A stretch of 64,000 nucleotides of DNA, from assembly GCF_013778455.1 (NCBI RefSeq), contig NZ_JACEHE010000020.1, forward strand, positions 1 through 64,000, read 5' to 3'. The notes beneath the pieces were generated by a model. That model was not told the origin of the DNA and made no database searches. It was given only the letters and a program-made list of their open reading frames with translations. The DNA comes from Streptomyces himalayensis subsp. himalayensis (lineage in GTDB: Bacteria > Actinomycetota > Actinomycetes > Streptomycetales > Streptomycetaceae). This document shows, in pieces, positions 51,731 to 59,952 of this stretch (positions within the stretch are counted from its first letter, which is position 1; each line of letters begins with the position of its first letter). A program made the position numbers and the translations under genes.

Positions 51731-53880
51731 ACCGCCCCGAACCGAACGACCCGCTCAGTCGGCTCGACACCGTACTGCTGCACCACATCGTCAACACTCT
51801 CGGCTGGACGTCGCTGCGACCGCTGCAGCAGGAGGCAATCGACCCGCTGCTGTCCGGAACCGACACTGTGCTGCTCGCTCCCACCGCGGGCGGCAAGACG
51901 GAAGCCGCCGCGTTCCCGCTGCTGTCCAGGATGGCCGGCGAGAACTGGACGGGCACATCCGTGCTCTATGTGTGCCCGCTCAAGGCGCTGCTCAACAACC
52001 TGCTGCCGCGTCTGGAGACCTACGCATCGTGGCTCGGGCGCACCGCCGCGCTGTGGCACGGCGACGTCTCCCAGCCTAGGCGCAAAGCCATCCTGCGCCG
52101 GCGCCCGGACATCCTGTTGACGACGCCGGAGTCGCTGGAATCGATGCTGGTGAGCGTGAATGTGGACCATCGCGCGTTGTTTGGCGGGCTGCGCGCCGTC
52201 GTCGTGGACGAGGTCCACGCCTTCGCGGGCGACGATCGCGGCTGGCACCTGATCGCCGTCCTGGAACGTCTGCAGCGCGTCGCTGGGCGGTCCGTGCAGC
52301 GCGTCGGGCTGTCCGCCACCGTCGGCAACCCTGAGGAACTTTTGAGCTGGCTCCAGGGCTCGGCCTCCGGCACCCGCCCCGCCCAGGTCATCGCCCCGCA
52401 CCTGCACGCTCAGTCCGAGCTGCCGTCAGGGAAGCCGCCGGGTGCACCTCCCGGCGATGTGCAACTCGACTACGTCGGCTCGCTGACCAACGCCGCCACG
52501 GTCATCGCCGCCCTCCACCGGGGCAAGAAGCGCCTGGTTTTCTGCGAGTCCCGACGCCAGGTCGAACAACTCGGCGAGAGCCTGCGCGCCAAAGGCGTCA
52601 CCACGTTCCTCTCCCACGCCTCCCTGTCCGTGGACGAGCGACGCCGCGCCGAGGAGGCCTTCGCCGACGCCCGGGACTGCGTCATCGTCTCCACCAGCAC
52701 CCTCGAACTGGGCATCGACGTCGGCGACCTGGACCGTGTCATCCAGATCGACGCCCCTGGCAGCGTCGCCTCCTTCCTCCAGCGCATCGGACGCACCGGA
52801 CGACGCCCGGGCTCCACGCGCAATTGCCTCTTCCTCGCCGTCGACGAGGGCGGCCTGCTCGCCGCTGCCGCCCTGCTGCTTCAGTGGTCCCGAGGCTGGG
52901 TCGAACCCGTCGTGCCCCCGCCCGAGCCACGCCACATCGTCGCCCAGCAGATCCTCGCCCTGTGTCTGCAGGAACACCGCATCGGTGACAGGCTTTGGCA
53001 GGAGTGGTGGGGTGGCCTTGGCCCCTTCGGCCCGGCAGCCGAGCCCATCGTGCGCCACCTGGTCCGCGAGGGCTACCTCGACCAGGACGGCGGGATGCTG
53101 TTCATCGGCCCCGAGGCCGAACGCCGCTTCGGACACCGGCACTTCATGAACCTGACGGCCGTCTTCACCGCTGCACCCGAGTTCACGGTCCTCAATGGGC
53201 GCACCGAAATCGGCACAACCGACCCCACCCTCCTCACCGAGGAGTGCGCAGGACCGCGACGCCTGCTGCTCGCCGGTCGCAGCTGGCAGGTCACCTACAT
53301 CGACTGGAACCGCAAGCGCTGCTTCGTGGAGCCCGTCGACGGCGGCGGGAAAGCGAAGTGGAACAGCGGCGCGCTGCCCATGGCTTCCTTCGAACTTGCC
53401 CGTGCCGCCCGCGAGGTCCTCCTCGGCGAAGACCCGCCGATAGCGTTCACCAAACGCGCCGAAGGAGCGCTGGCGCAGCTCCGCGAGGAGAGCACCGAAG
53501 CCGTCCACCCCGGCGGCAATCTGATCATCCGCGATGGCGAGGGCAAGGACCTGCGGTGGTGGACCTGGGCCGGCCACCGTACAAACGTCACGCTAGCTGC
53601 CACCCTGACCGGGATTGCAGACCCCCTCCAACGCGGCAACGACCTCTACGTGCGGCTGCGCGCCGACCTCACCCCGCAGATGTGGAAGGAAGCCACCGGC
53701 CACGCCGCCGACAGTCTCTGCCTGCCCGAGATCGACCCCCGCGCCCTGGGCGGCCTCAAATTCAGCGCCGCCCTACCAGAACGGCTCGCAGAAGCCACCC
53801 TCGCAGCACGCCTCGCAGACCTGGACCACGCCGCCCAAGTTCTCGCCGAGCCCGCACGCTTCATGAACCTCCAGGCCTGA
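51727..53880 (+). CDS. brxHI: BREX DEAD/H helicase BrxHI (Lhr-like), 717 aa
   Basis: Helicase motifs in order: Q-like HIVNTLGWTSLRPLQQEAID, motif I APTAGGKTEAAAFPLL (near residue 51), motif II VVVDEVHAFAGDDRG (DEVH), motif III GLSATVGN, motif V STSTLELGIDVGDLDRVIQ and motif VI QRIGRTGRRPGS. This is an Lhr-type superfamily 2 helicase, the last gene of the type 2 BREX set. GTG 51727 overlaps brxD. Length fits BrxHI. An operon terminator is not obvious; an IS256 scar begins about 100 bp later. Confidence 0.9.
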   Translation: MNRPEPNDPLSRLDTVLLHHIVNTLGWTSLRPLQQEAIDPLLSGTDTVLLAPTAGGKTEAAAFPLLSRMAGENWTGTSVLYVCPLKALLNNLLPRLETYASWLGRTAALWHGDVSQPRRKAILRRRPDILLTTPESLESMLVSVNVDHRALFGGLRAVVVDEVHAFAGDDRGWHLIAVLERLQRVAGRSVQRVGLSATVGNPEELLSWLQGSASGTRPAQVIAPHLHAQSELPSGKPPGAPPGDVQLDYVGSLTNAATVIAALHRGKKRLVFCESRRQVEQLGESLRAKGVTTFLSHASLSVDERRRAEEAFADARDCVIVSTSTLELGIDVGDLDRVIQIDAPGSVASFLQRIGRTGRRPGSTRNCLFLAVDEGGLLAAAALLLQWSRGWVEPVVPPPEPRHIVAQQILALCLQEHRIGDRLWQEWWGGLGPFGPAAEPIVRHLVREGYLDQDGGMLFIGPEAERRFGHRHFMNLTAVFTAAPEFTVLNGRTEIGTTDPTLLTEECAGPRRLLLAGRSWQVTYIDWNRKRCFVEPVDGGGKAKWNSGALPMASFELARAAREVLLGEDPPIAFTKRAEGALAQLREESTEAVHPGGNLIIRDGEGKDLRWWTWAGHRTNVTLAATLTGIADPLQRGNDLYVRLRADLTPQMWKEATGHAADSLCLPEIDPRALGGLKFSAALPERLAEATLAARLADLDHAAQVLAEPARFMNLQA

Positions 53881-53984
53881 TCATCGACTTGGCGTGCCGC
53901 GCGGTTCGTAACTTCTCGTCGTCCGATGAGGCACCTTGCCTACGAGGCAGCCCACTCAAGGACCACCGCTTTACAAGCTCGAGG

Positions 53985-54240
53985 CCCCGCGGCTCCGTGC
54001 GACCCGCTTCCGCGCGCTCGACCAGTGGTCCGCGTTGCAAGCGGGCTCCGGCGCGAGCTCCAGTGCGACGAGATGGGCGCCGTTGACGGTGCACCATCGG
54101 GCCTGGGCGGACTCGGAGAGCTTGAACACCATCGCCAAGGCGGCGTCCCACCTGCCCGACCCCTGGGTGACCTTGGTCTGAAGCTTCACCTTCCCCGACG
54201 AGCTGAGCGACCGCCCGGACTGGTCTGCCCAGCTCATCGC
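53985..54240 (-). mobile_element. Remnant of IS256-family transposase C-terminus (second copy)
   Basis: On the minus strand: KVKLQTKVTQGSGRWDAALA, MVFKLSESAQARW, then TVNGAHLVALELAPEPA before degradation. This is the C-terminal part of IS256 transposases (PIESTFATVRLRTKVT-like text). The N-terminal catalytic DDE part is lost. The same segment with shared 15-bp blocks is at 8736-8865. Confidence 0.7.
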
Positions 54241-54321
54241 TGGCCTGTCCGCCCTTTCCCGAGCCGCGCTGTCTGGATGAGTGAGCAGTCGGTGCTCATG
54301 CCCTGCAGGTTGCTCTCACCC

Positions 54322-56043
54322 TCACAGGTCCCACTCGTCGGCCAGCAGGCCCACGAGCCGCCGCTGCCGCTTCTGCAGCAGCTCCGGCGTCCAGTCTTGG
54401 TGCTGCAGCACCTGGCTGGTCAGGGCGAAGGTGGAAACGCCGTGCCTCCCCGTGAAGTACTTGGCCTTCTTCTCTATGAAGTCGTAATTCTGGGCGTAGG
54501 AGTTCTTGGACCGGTTGAGCAGGACGAGGTTGCCCAGCCGGTGTATCCACCGCTCGCGCTGCTCGTCGGTGAAGAGCCGCAGCCACTGCGACCCCCGCTT
54601 TGGGTTCTGCGGCAGCACGTGCTCGACGGTGATCAGCGGGTGGTCGTAGGAGACTCCGGGCTTGCCGGCCAGCATCTCATCGAGGCGAAGCAGGACGTAC
54701 TTGCGGGTCTTGGTGACCAGGTAAATGTCGCCGTTCAGGCGGGCGAGCGTTTCGGCCTTCTCAGCGTCGGTGAGTCCGAAGGACGGGGCGTCCAGGCCCT
54801 TGCCGGCGTCGAGTTCGCGCAGCAGCTCGGCGTAGCGGGTGACACGAGGCGTGGTGTAGACACGGCGGAGGAACATGCTGGCCGAGAGCCGCTCCAGCGC
54901 GGCGAAGAAGCGGTCGAGCCAGGCCGGGTCGTCGCCGTGGTTGCGTAGCGCCCACAGAGCTGCGGGTCGCCAGTCGTTGTTGTCGACCTGCTGGAGGCGC
55001 TTGAACCAGGCGTTGACCTGCTCCGCTCCGGATGCTGCCGCGTAGTTGGCGTCGCGGATCTGCACGTAGGCGTCCGCGTACGGCACGACGACGTCGTTGA
55101 CGAACGCTTCGGCCTTGCCGGGCAGGTAGTGGCTGAGCACCTGCTCGGGGAATTCCTTGAGCAGTTCCCGCTCCGCCCGTTTCATGGCGAACACCATCCG
55201 CAGGTGGAGGAACAGGTCGGCGAAGTCGTCGCGGCCGAGCGCCTCCTCTGCGTCCTCCCACTTGCGGGCGCACTCCTGCGAGGTCTGCGCGTCGAGAGCG
55301 CCGATGATGTGCGACTTGAAGATGTCGGTGGGTGACAGGTCCAGCCCGCGGGAGTTCATGACGCTGAAGATGCGGTGCGCGCTGTCCAGGTCGGGGGTGC
55401 TGACGACGACCAGGAAGGTGCGTTCGCCCAGCATCTGCACGAGGTCTAGTCGGCGCTCCTCGGACCAGTCGGCAAGTATCGCGTGCAGGGCCTTGGCGTT
55501 GCGTTGGACGGACTTTTGCGCGTCCGTCGGTAGCGCCCCCTCCTTCAGGGTGCGCAGTGTCTCGGTGGCTCCCGTGGTCTGGACGTACTGCTGGAAGAAG
55601 CCGGCGTCGCGGCTGCGCAGGGTGAGCCTGGGTCGGGGATCGAGCCTGCGGACTTTGTTGCCCGGCTCGGTGACCAGTTTGTCGAGATCGCTGCGCAGCT
55701 CGGGGTCGTCCGTCAGGTCGCGGAGGAGGGCAAGCAGGATGGTCAGGGTGGTGAGGCGCTGCTGGCCGTCGATGACCTCGGCGGTTGCGTTGCCCTTCGC
55801 CTTGACGAGAACGATGGAGCCCAGGAAGTACGGCTCGTCCGTTCCTCGCTCCAGGGCTTCCTCCAAGTCATTGAGCAGTTGGGTGGCCTGCTCGACCTCC
55901 CAGGCGTACGGCCGCTGGTAGTCCGGTATACGGAAGTCGTAGTCGCTGCTGAACACCTTGTGCAGGGACACTTCCTGCGCCTCGAGTTGCTGCATCCACC
56001 CATCATCTCGGAGCCGTTGACGCGGTGTCTCGAAGTCAGGCAT
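54322..56043 (-). CDS. GmrSD/BrxU-like DUF262-DUF1524 protein, 573 aa
   Basis: The N-terminal GmrS-like domain carries EVIDGQQRLTTLTILLALL (residues about 89-107) after FRIPDYQRPYAWEVEQA; the C-terminal GmrD-like part has the HNH-type TVEHVLPQNPKRGSQW and RLGNLVLLNRSKNSYAQNYD. This fused arrangement is that of type IV modification-dependent restriction enzymes, which cut glucosylated or otherwise modified phage DNA; BrxU-type proteins are often encoded beside BREX. ATG 56043 overlaps the end of the upstream 79-aa gene. It complements BREX against phages with modified DNA; that pairing is inference from position. Confidence 0.85.
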   Translation of the reverse strand: MPDFETPRQRLRDDGWMQQLEAQEVSLHKVFSSDYDFRIPDYQRPYAWEVEQATQLLNDLEEALERGTDEPYFLGSIVLVKAKGNATAEVIDGQQRLTTLTILLALLRDLTDDPELRSDLDKLVTEPGNKVRRLDPRPRLTLRSRDAGFFQQYVQTTGATETLRTLKEGALPTDAQKSVQRNAKALHAILADWSEERRLDLVQMLGERTFLVVVSTPDLDSAHRIFSVMNSRGLDLSPTDIFKSHIIGALDAQTSQECARKWEDAEEALGRDDFADLFLHLRMVFAMKRAERELLKEFPEQVLSHYLPGKAEAFVNDVVVPYADAYVQIRDANYAAASGAEQVNAWFKRLQQVDNNDWRPAALWALRNHGDDPAWLDRFFAALERLSASMFLRRVYTTPRVTRYAELLRELDAGKGLDAPSFGLTDAEKAETLARLNGDIYLVTKTRKYVLLRLDEMLAGKPGVSYDHPLITVEHVLPQNPKRGSQWLRLFTDEQRERWIHRLGNLVLLNRSKNSYAQNYDFIEKKAKYFTGRHGVSTFALTSQVLQHQDWTPELLQKRQRRLVGLLADEWDL

Positions 56044-56275
56044 GGCATCCAGAGTTCGGCGTCACCTGCGGCGCCCAGGTCAGGGCCCCGCAAGGCCTAC
56101 GGCAGAAGTTGACCAGCGGCAGCCGCTCGCATCCGTCCGTGCAGGCCACGTCGTCGCGGCAGACATGGCCGCCCCGCGCGGCGTGCAGCCGTTCTGTCTC
56201 CCACCGGCACGGACGCCGGCCGAAGGGGCCCAGCAGCGCCGAGAGCCCGGTCGGCGGCGGCGTGAGGTTGGTCAT
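56036..56275 (-). CDS. Small Cys-rich hypothetical protein, 79 aa
   Basis: ATG 56275 overlaps the stop of the upstream wHTH gene (ATGA), and its end overlaps the start of the GmrSD gene by 8 bp, so it lies within an operon. The text has several cysteines (RRPCRWETERLHAARGGHVC, then RDDVACTDGCERL and FCRRPCGAL), suggesting metal binding or disulfides. No family is recognised. Confidence 0.6.
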   Translation of the reverse strand: MTNLTPPPTGLSALLGPFGRRPCRWETERLHAARGGHVCRDDVACTDGCERLPLVNFCRRPCGALTWAPQVTPNSGCHA

Positions 56276-57393
56276 TGAGTGCTTCCTTCCAGAGGGCGCA
56301 GGGCGGTGGCGCAGGTGGCACAGCGGCCGTCGCCGCCTGGGTGGGCGCGCCGTGGTGTGGGGCCGGTGCAGCTGCGGCACCAGGGCCAGTCAAGGCAGGC
56401 GGGGCAGAGGTCTTCGCCGGGGGCGCATCCGGGCCTGCCGCAGCCGGCGCATTCGGCGAGCGCCCGGTAGGTGACCGCTTCGATCACCGTGCGGCCATCG
56501 CAGGCCGCCCGGGAGGGATCCGGGGTCGGAGGCGGTTGGGGCGGGTCGGCGTCATCTGCGCAAGCGGCTGGGGGCGGGTAGCTCTGGGCGGCGCGCAGCC
56601 GGGCGGCGACGATCGCGTCGACGGAGGTCCTGATCCGGCTCGGCAGAGGGCGGCCGGCGATGACGTGATGCAGCTGCTCGGGGCTCCAGCCCGCATCCAG
56701 CATGACCGTCACGATCCGGCCCTGATCCCGCAGTGCCGCTCCCGTCAGCAGCAGCTCGGGATGGCGTGCCCCGATCGACAGCAACAGTCGGACGCCCGCG
56801 GACGGTTCCTCGCGCGGCGTGTTCTCGGGTGCACTCTGCCCGGTGCCGGGGTTTGTCCGTGCCGCGTCTTCGTGTTCGCGCGTGCGCGTGCTTGGGGCGG
56901 AGGGACGGACGGGGTTGGTGTTCTGGTTGGTGGTCTTCTTTGGCTTGGTGTTCTTTGTTGGCGGGTCAGCCTGCGCAGGTTCAGCCTGCGCAGGCTTTTC
57001 CGACTCTGGTTGTGACCAGCGGTTCTGCCTGGCTGGAGGTCTGGAGGGCGGCGGGGCTGGTGTGCCGTCGCCATCGGGGCGCTCGGGCATGTCCGTGATG
57101 AAGTAGGCGGCGGCGCCGAGCGTGCCGTCCGAGCGTCGCTCGCGCTCGCGAAACAGGTAGCCGTGCTGCTCCAGCTCCTTCAGGGCGGTGGTGACGGCCT
57201 CCTTCCCGTCGGGCCCCAGCCGGGCCAGTTCGGTGACGCTCACCCGCCAGCCGTCGCGGTGGGTGGAGATGAGGCCGAAGATTCCCTTGGCGCGGAAAGA
57301 AATCTTCGGGTCGCGGAAGAGGTCGTTGCGGATCTGGGTGAACCGGTCCGCCGCCATCACCCCGCGGCGGATCCCCGCGCCATAGCCGCTCAT
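56272..57393 (-). CDS. Winged-HTH protein with Cys-rich C-terminus, about 373 aa
   Basis: Residues about 13-90 read as a winged helix like plasmid replication initiators or helix-turn-helix proteins of integrative elements: RFTQIRNDLFRDPKISFRAK, then TELARLGPDGKEAVTTALKE and LEQHGYLFRERERRSDG. A long low-complexity linker follows (rich in A, P, E, T, N). The C-terminus carries C-x2-C pairs (AECAGCGRPGCAPGEDLCPA, then CPACLDWPWCRSC) typical of zinc fingers. ATG 57393 is preferred; the frame could start at 57504. It is the first gene of the leftward unit containing GmrSD, divergent from the transfer operon over the repeat-rich region. Confidence 0.6.
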   Translation of the reverse strand: MSGYGAGIRRGVMAADRFTQIRNDLFRDPKISFRAKGIFGLISTHRDGWRVSVTELARLGPDGKEAVTTALKELEQHGYLFRERERRSDGTLGAAAYFITDMPERPDGDGTPAPPPSRPPARQNRWSQPESEKPAQAEPAQADPPTKNTKPKKTTNQNTNPVRPSAPSTRTREHEDAARTNPGTGQSAPENTPREEPSAGVRLLLSIGARHPELLLTGAALRDQGRIVTVMLDAGWSPEQLHHVIAGRPLPSRIRTSVDAIVAARLRAAQSYPPPAACADDADPPQPPPTPDPSRAACDGRTVIEAVTYRALAECAGCGRPGCAPGEDLCPACLDWPWCRSCTGPTPRRAHPGGDGRCATCATALRPLEGSTQ

Positions 57394-57526
57394 CGCGGCG
57401 CTCCCGTCTGCACGTGGGGTGCGCGGCGGCGAGGGCAGCGAGGCGACCGCGCCATAGGGAGGGCGGCCGGTGCCGGCGGACGAGGAAACAGGCGTGACGT
57501 CCATGCCGTCAGCTCACCCGCTACGC

Positions 57527-58055
57527 CCGACCACACCGTCGGCCACAACCCCCGGCCAGCGGTCACGATCGGGCAACTGCCCGCCAGGCTGCCGTGGTCG
57601 GGGTCATGGTCGGGCCCGACCAATGTGTGCTCGGCCGCCCTTGGCGGGCGGTGCGCAGTCCCGGTTGCGCACCGACGGAACGGGTCATGCGCACGCGGCT
57701 GCGCAACGGCCTGGGGTCCTGCGCAGTCCTCGCGTGCGGGCGATTGCGCACGGGGACGGGCGACGTCCGCCGTAGGACTGCTGCGCATGCAGCAGCCAGT
57801 GCGCAATCAGCTCCACGGGGCCGGCACAAGGGCAGGCCGCGCACTACCCGTGCGGTGAGCCGCTCCCCCGGTGGGCCATACCGCGCTCGTTCCCGTCGGC
57901 TCCCGGCTCCCGTCGAACCCCTTTCCTTCCTTGGGGCGGTGCGATCGGTCGCGTGGGGCCCGTGGTCGGGGCTGTGGTCGGCCCGACCACGGGCCCGACC
58001 ACGGCGTTTGTGTCCCCATCGTGACCGTGGTCGGGCCTTGTTGGTCGGTGGTCGG
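57527..58055. repeat. Clustered TGGTCGG/CCGACCA motifs, 11 copies
   Basis: TGGTCGG occurs at 57595, 57607, 57963, 57975, 58028, 58042 and 58049; its complement CCGACCA at 57527, 57616, 57983 and 57995. Two pairs form palindromes: TGGTCGGGCCCGACCA at 57607-57622 and TGGTCGGCCCGACCA at 57975-57989; the last two copies are in direct tandem. The cluster fills the non-coding interval between the leftward wHTH gene and the rightward transfer operon, as expected of an origin of replication or transfer, or an operator for the wHTH protein. Confidence 0.75.
57652..57805. repeat. Eight TGCGCA hexamers
   Basis: The self-complementary hexamer TGCGCA occurs at 57652, 57666, 57688, 57700, 57720, 57745, 57782 and 57800, with 12-37 bp spacing, between the two groups of TGGTCGG motifs. 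The same hexamer is also common within the next coding sequence, so enrichment over base composition is uncertain, but the spacing within this non-coding gap is suggestive. Confidence 0.5.
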
Positions 58056-58115
58056 GTCGGGGCTGGCGGGTTGCCTGAAGGTCAGCAACAACCCGTTCTG
58101 ACCTGGGAGTTTGGA

Positions 58116-59051
58116 ATGTTTCCTGCCAAGCAGGCTCCGGTGGGCCAAGGCGCCCCGTCGACGGCCGCGGGGGCCCGCCTCACGCAGATGCGGCGCCGTG
58201 TCCGCCTGGGGCGCATGGGGGTGTGGGCTGCCGTGGCGGCCGGGCCCATCGCCCTGGCCGTCGCCGTCACCGCGCCGGCGACGGTGGTCCAGGCGGCCGC
58301 CGAGGCGAAGCCGGCCACGGTGCGCACGCCCGTGTCGGCCAACCCGGCCGGCTATGCCGGTGTGTTCCTTACCGCGTGGCTGCGCAGCAGCCGGGGCGAC
58401 GACAGCAGTGCGCAGGCGCGTCTTGCGCAGTCGCTGGCACCGGAGGTGGATCTGCCCGAGCGGGGCGGTGCGCAGCCGAAGCTGGAGTCGGTGGTGGCGG
58501 TGCGCAGTGCGCAGCGCTCCGGCCAGAGGTGGTCGGTGACCTTGGCTGCGCAGTACGCCGAGGGCTCGGTGCGCTATTACGTGGTGCCGGTGGCCGCCGA
58601 CGGCAGCGGCACGACGTTCACCGTGACAGCAGCCCCCGCTGTGGTGGCCGGCCCGGCACGCGCCCAGGCGGCGCGGTCGCCGTACAGGACGTCGGTCCCT
58701 ACGACTGGTGATCTGTCGTTGGCGGCTCAGGAGTTCCTCGCCGCGTATGTGACCGGGTCCGGTGAGGTGGACCGCTACCTCGCCCCCGGGGTGCAGCTGT
58801 CGGCACTCTCGCCCGCCCCGTACGAGACGGTCACCGTCACACGGCTCGACGCGATCGAGGAGGCGGCGGCCGCCGAGCAGGTCCCGGCTGAGGGCACGCG
58901 GGTGCGGGTGGCCGCCCAGGTGGAGGCCCGCGACAAGGCCGGGCGGTGGCCGCTCAGTTATGAGCTCACCCTCACGGCCCGCTCGGGCCGGTGGGAAGTC
59001 GCGGCGCTTGCCTGCGGCGTCACCGCCCAGGAGGGGGGTGTCCGGTCGTGA
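58116..59051 (+). CDS. TcpC/VirB8-like conjugation protein, 311 aa
   Basis: A membrane helix near residues 34-56 (MGVWAAVAAGPIALAVAVT) follows a basic cytoplasmic N-terminus; two NTF2-like extracytoplasmic domains follow, the second around SLAAQEFLAAYVTGSGEVDR with aromatic RYLAPGVQLSAL. This is the architecture of TcpC-type conjugative-transposon proteins, which resemble VirB8. ATG 58116 follows GGGAG. It heads the rightward transfer operon, whose genes overlap by GTGA/ATGA. Family naming is from architecture and context. Confidence 0.65.
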   Translation: MFPAKQAPVGQGAPSTAAGARLTQMRRRVRLGRMGVWAAVAAGPIALAVAVTAPATVVQAAAEAKPATVRTPVSANPAGYAGVFLTAWLRSSRGDDSSAQARLAQSLAPEVDLPERGGAQPKLESVVAVRSAQRSGQRWSVTLAAQYAEGSVRYYVVPVAADGSGTTFTVTAAPAVVAGPARAQAARSPYRTSVPTTGDLSLAAQEFLAAYVTGSGEVDRYLAPGVQLSALSPAPYETVTVTRLDAIEEAAAAEQVPAEGTRVRVAAQVEARDKAGRWPLSYELTLTARSGRWEVAALACGVTAQEGGVRS

Positions 59052-59389
59052 TCACCGTGCACAGCGTGATGCTCGCCGGGGAGTTGAACGACCTCGGCGA
59101 CTCGTGGATCAGCATGTTCAAGGACTGGGCGACCAAGGGTTTGCAGGCCGGCCTGTCCGTCCTCGTCGTCGTGATCATGGTCCAGAGGTTCAGCCTGAAA
59201 GCGGGCATCGGCGCCCTGCTGCTGATGGTGATCGCGCTCGGGCTGTACAACTCCCGCAACGACCTTGCCAGGATGTTCGAGGACGAGGTCAAAAACCCCT
59301 CCAAGTCGGCTCCCGCCCTCCCCGGCGTCGTCGAGGGCTTTGATCCAGCTGCCCGTGACCACGTGGCAGGTCCGGGAGGCTGGTGGTGA
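59048..59389 (+). CDS. Small membrane protein of transfer operon, 113 aa
   Basis: GTG 59048 overlaps the preceding stop; a second possible start is ATG 59069. The central region has two adjacent hydrophobic segments (LSVLVVVIMVQRFSLKAGIG and ALLLMVIALGLYNS) with a short basic loop, as in small type IV secretion inner-membrane or pilin-like proteins (VirB2 or TcpD position). The C-terminal tail is glycine- and tryptophan-rich and may be partly readthrough-like overlap. It is followed by a GTGA-overlapping gene. Confidence 0.55.
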   Translation: MITVHSVMLAGELNDLGDSWISMFKDWATKGLQAGLSVLVVVIMVQRFSLKAGIGALLLMVIALGLYNSRNDLARMFEDEVKNPSKSAPALPGVVEGFDPAARDHVAGPGGWW

Positions 59390-59952
59390 GCGCGTCCGCC
59401 GCCCGGGTGGGGCGCTACTACACCGCCGCGCGCCGCCACCCGTGGGTCCTGGGCAAGGTGGCCGACTGGCGCATCCCCCTCGGCCCCTACACCCCCGCCC
59501 AGATCTTCCTCGCGGTCGTCGGCGGCTTCCTCCTGGTCAAGACCATCAGCTGGTGGTCGTGGATGGGGCCCATCCCGGTCGCGGCCTGGGTGCTGGCGAC
59601 CTGGGCGGTGCGCCGTCCGAAGATCAAGGGCCGCGTCCCGATGCAGGCGGCGGCGGGCTGGCTGCTGCTGGCCTGGCAGCCGCACGGCGGGCGGATCGGC
59701 GGACGGGCCGCCCGGGACCGCGCAGCCCGCCCTCTGGTCGGTGGCTTTGTCATCGAGGACGCCGCCTGGGCCCCTGCGATCACGCCCCGTGCGCCGCACG
59801 GGTCCTCGGATCGGGCGCCCGGCCGCGGATCTGCGCGGCGCCCGTCGGCCGGTGGGCGTTCGGTGGCCGTTGCCCGTACGCAGCCGGCCCGTCCCATCTC
59901 GGGCGTGCAGCAGCTGCTCGCACTCGCCGAGCAGGGCGGTGGTGTGCGGTGA
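59386..59952 (+). CDS. TcpE/PrgI-like membrane protein, about 188 aa
   Basis: Start GTG 59386 (or 59383). Two hydrophobic segments lie close together: IFLAVVGGFLLVKTISWW and IPVAAWVLATWAVRR, after a basic N-terminus (ARVGRYYTAARRHPWVLGK). The C-terminal half is Arg/Ala/Gly-rich, soluble and probably disordered. This layout is that of VirB3/PrgI/TcpE-type proteins directly upstream of VirB4 ATPases. Its stop overlaps the ATPase start. Confidence 0.65.
   Translation: MSASAARVGRYYTAARRHPWVLGKVADWRIPLGPYTPAQIFLAVVGGFLLVKTISWWSWMGPIPVAAWVLATWAVRRPKIKGRVPMQAAAGWLLLAWQPHGGRIGGRAARDRAARPLVGGFVIEDAAWAPAITPRAPHGSSDRAPGRGSARRPSAGGRSVAVARTQPARPISGVQQLLALAEQGGGVR

Noticed and set aside
57652..58560. TGCGCA as a definite iteron
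   Set aside because: The hexamer is equally frequent inside the following gene because of Gln/Ala/Arg codons, so it is reported only as a weak signal.
59265..59948. N-terminal extension of the VirB4 gene
   Set aside because: The open frame extends upstream through two other transfer genes; the GTG at 59949 with GTGA overlap is the natural start.
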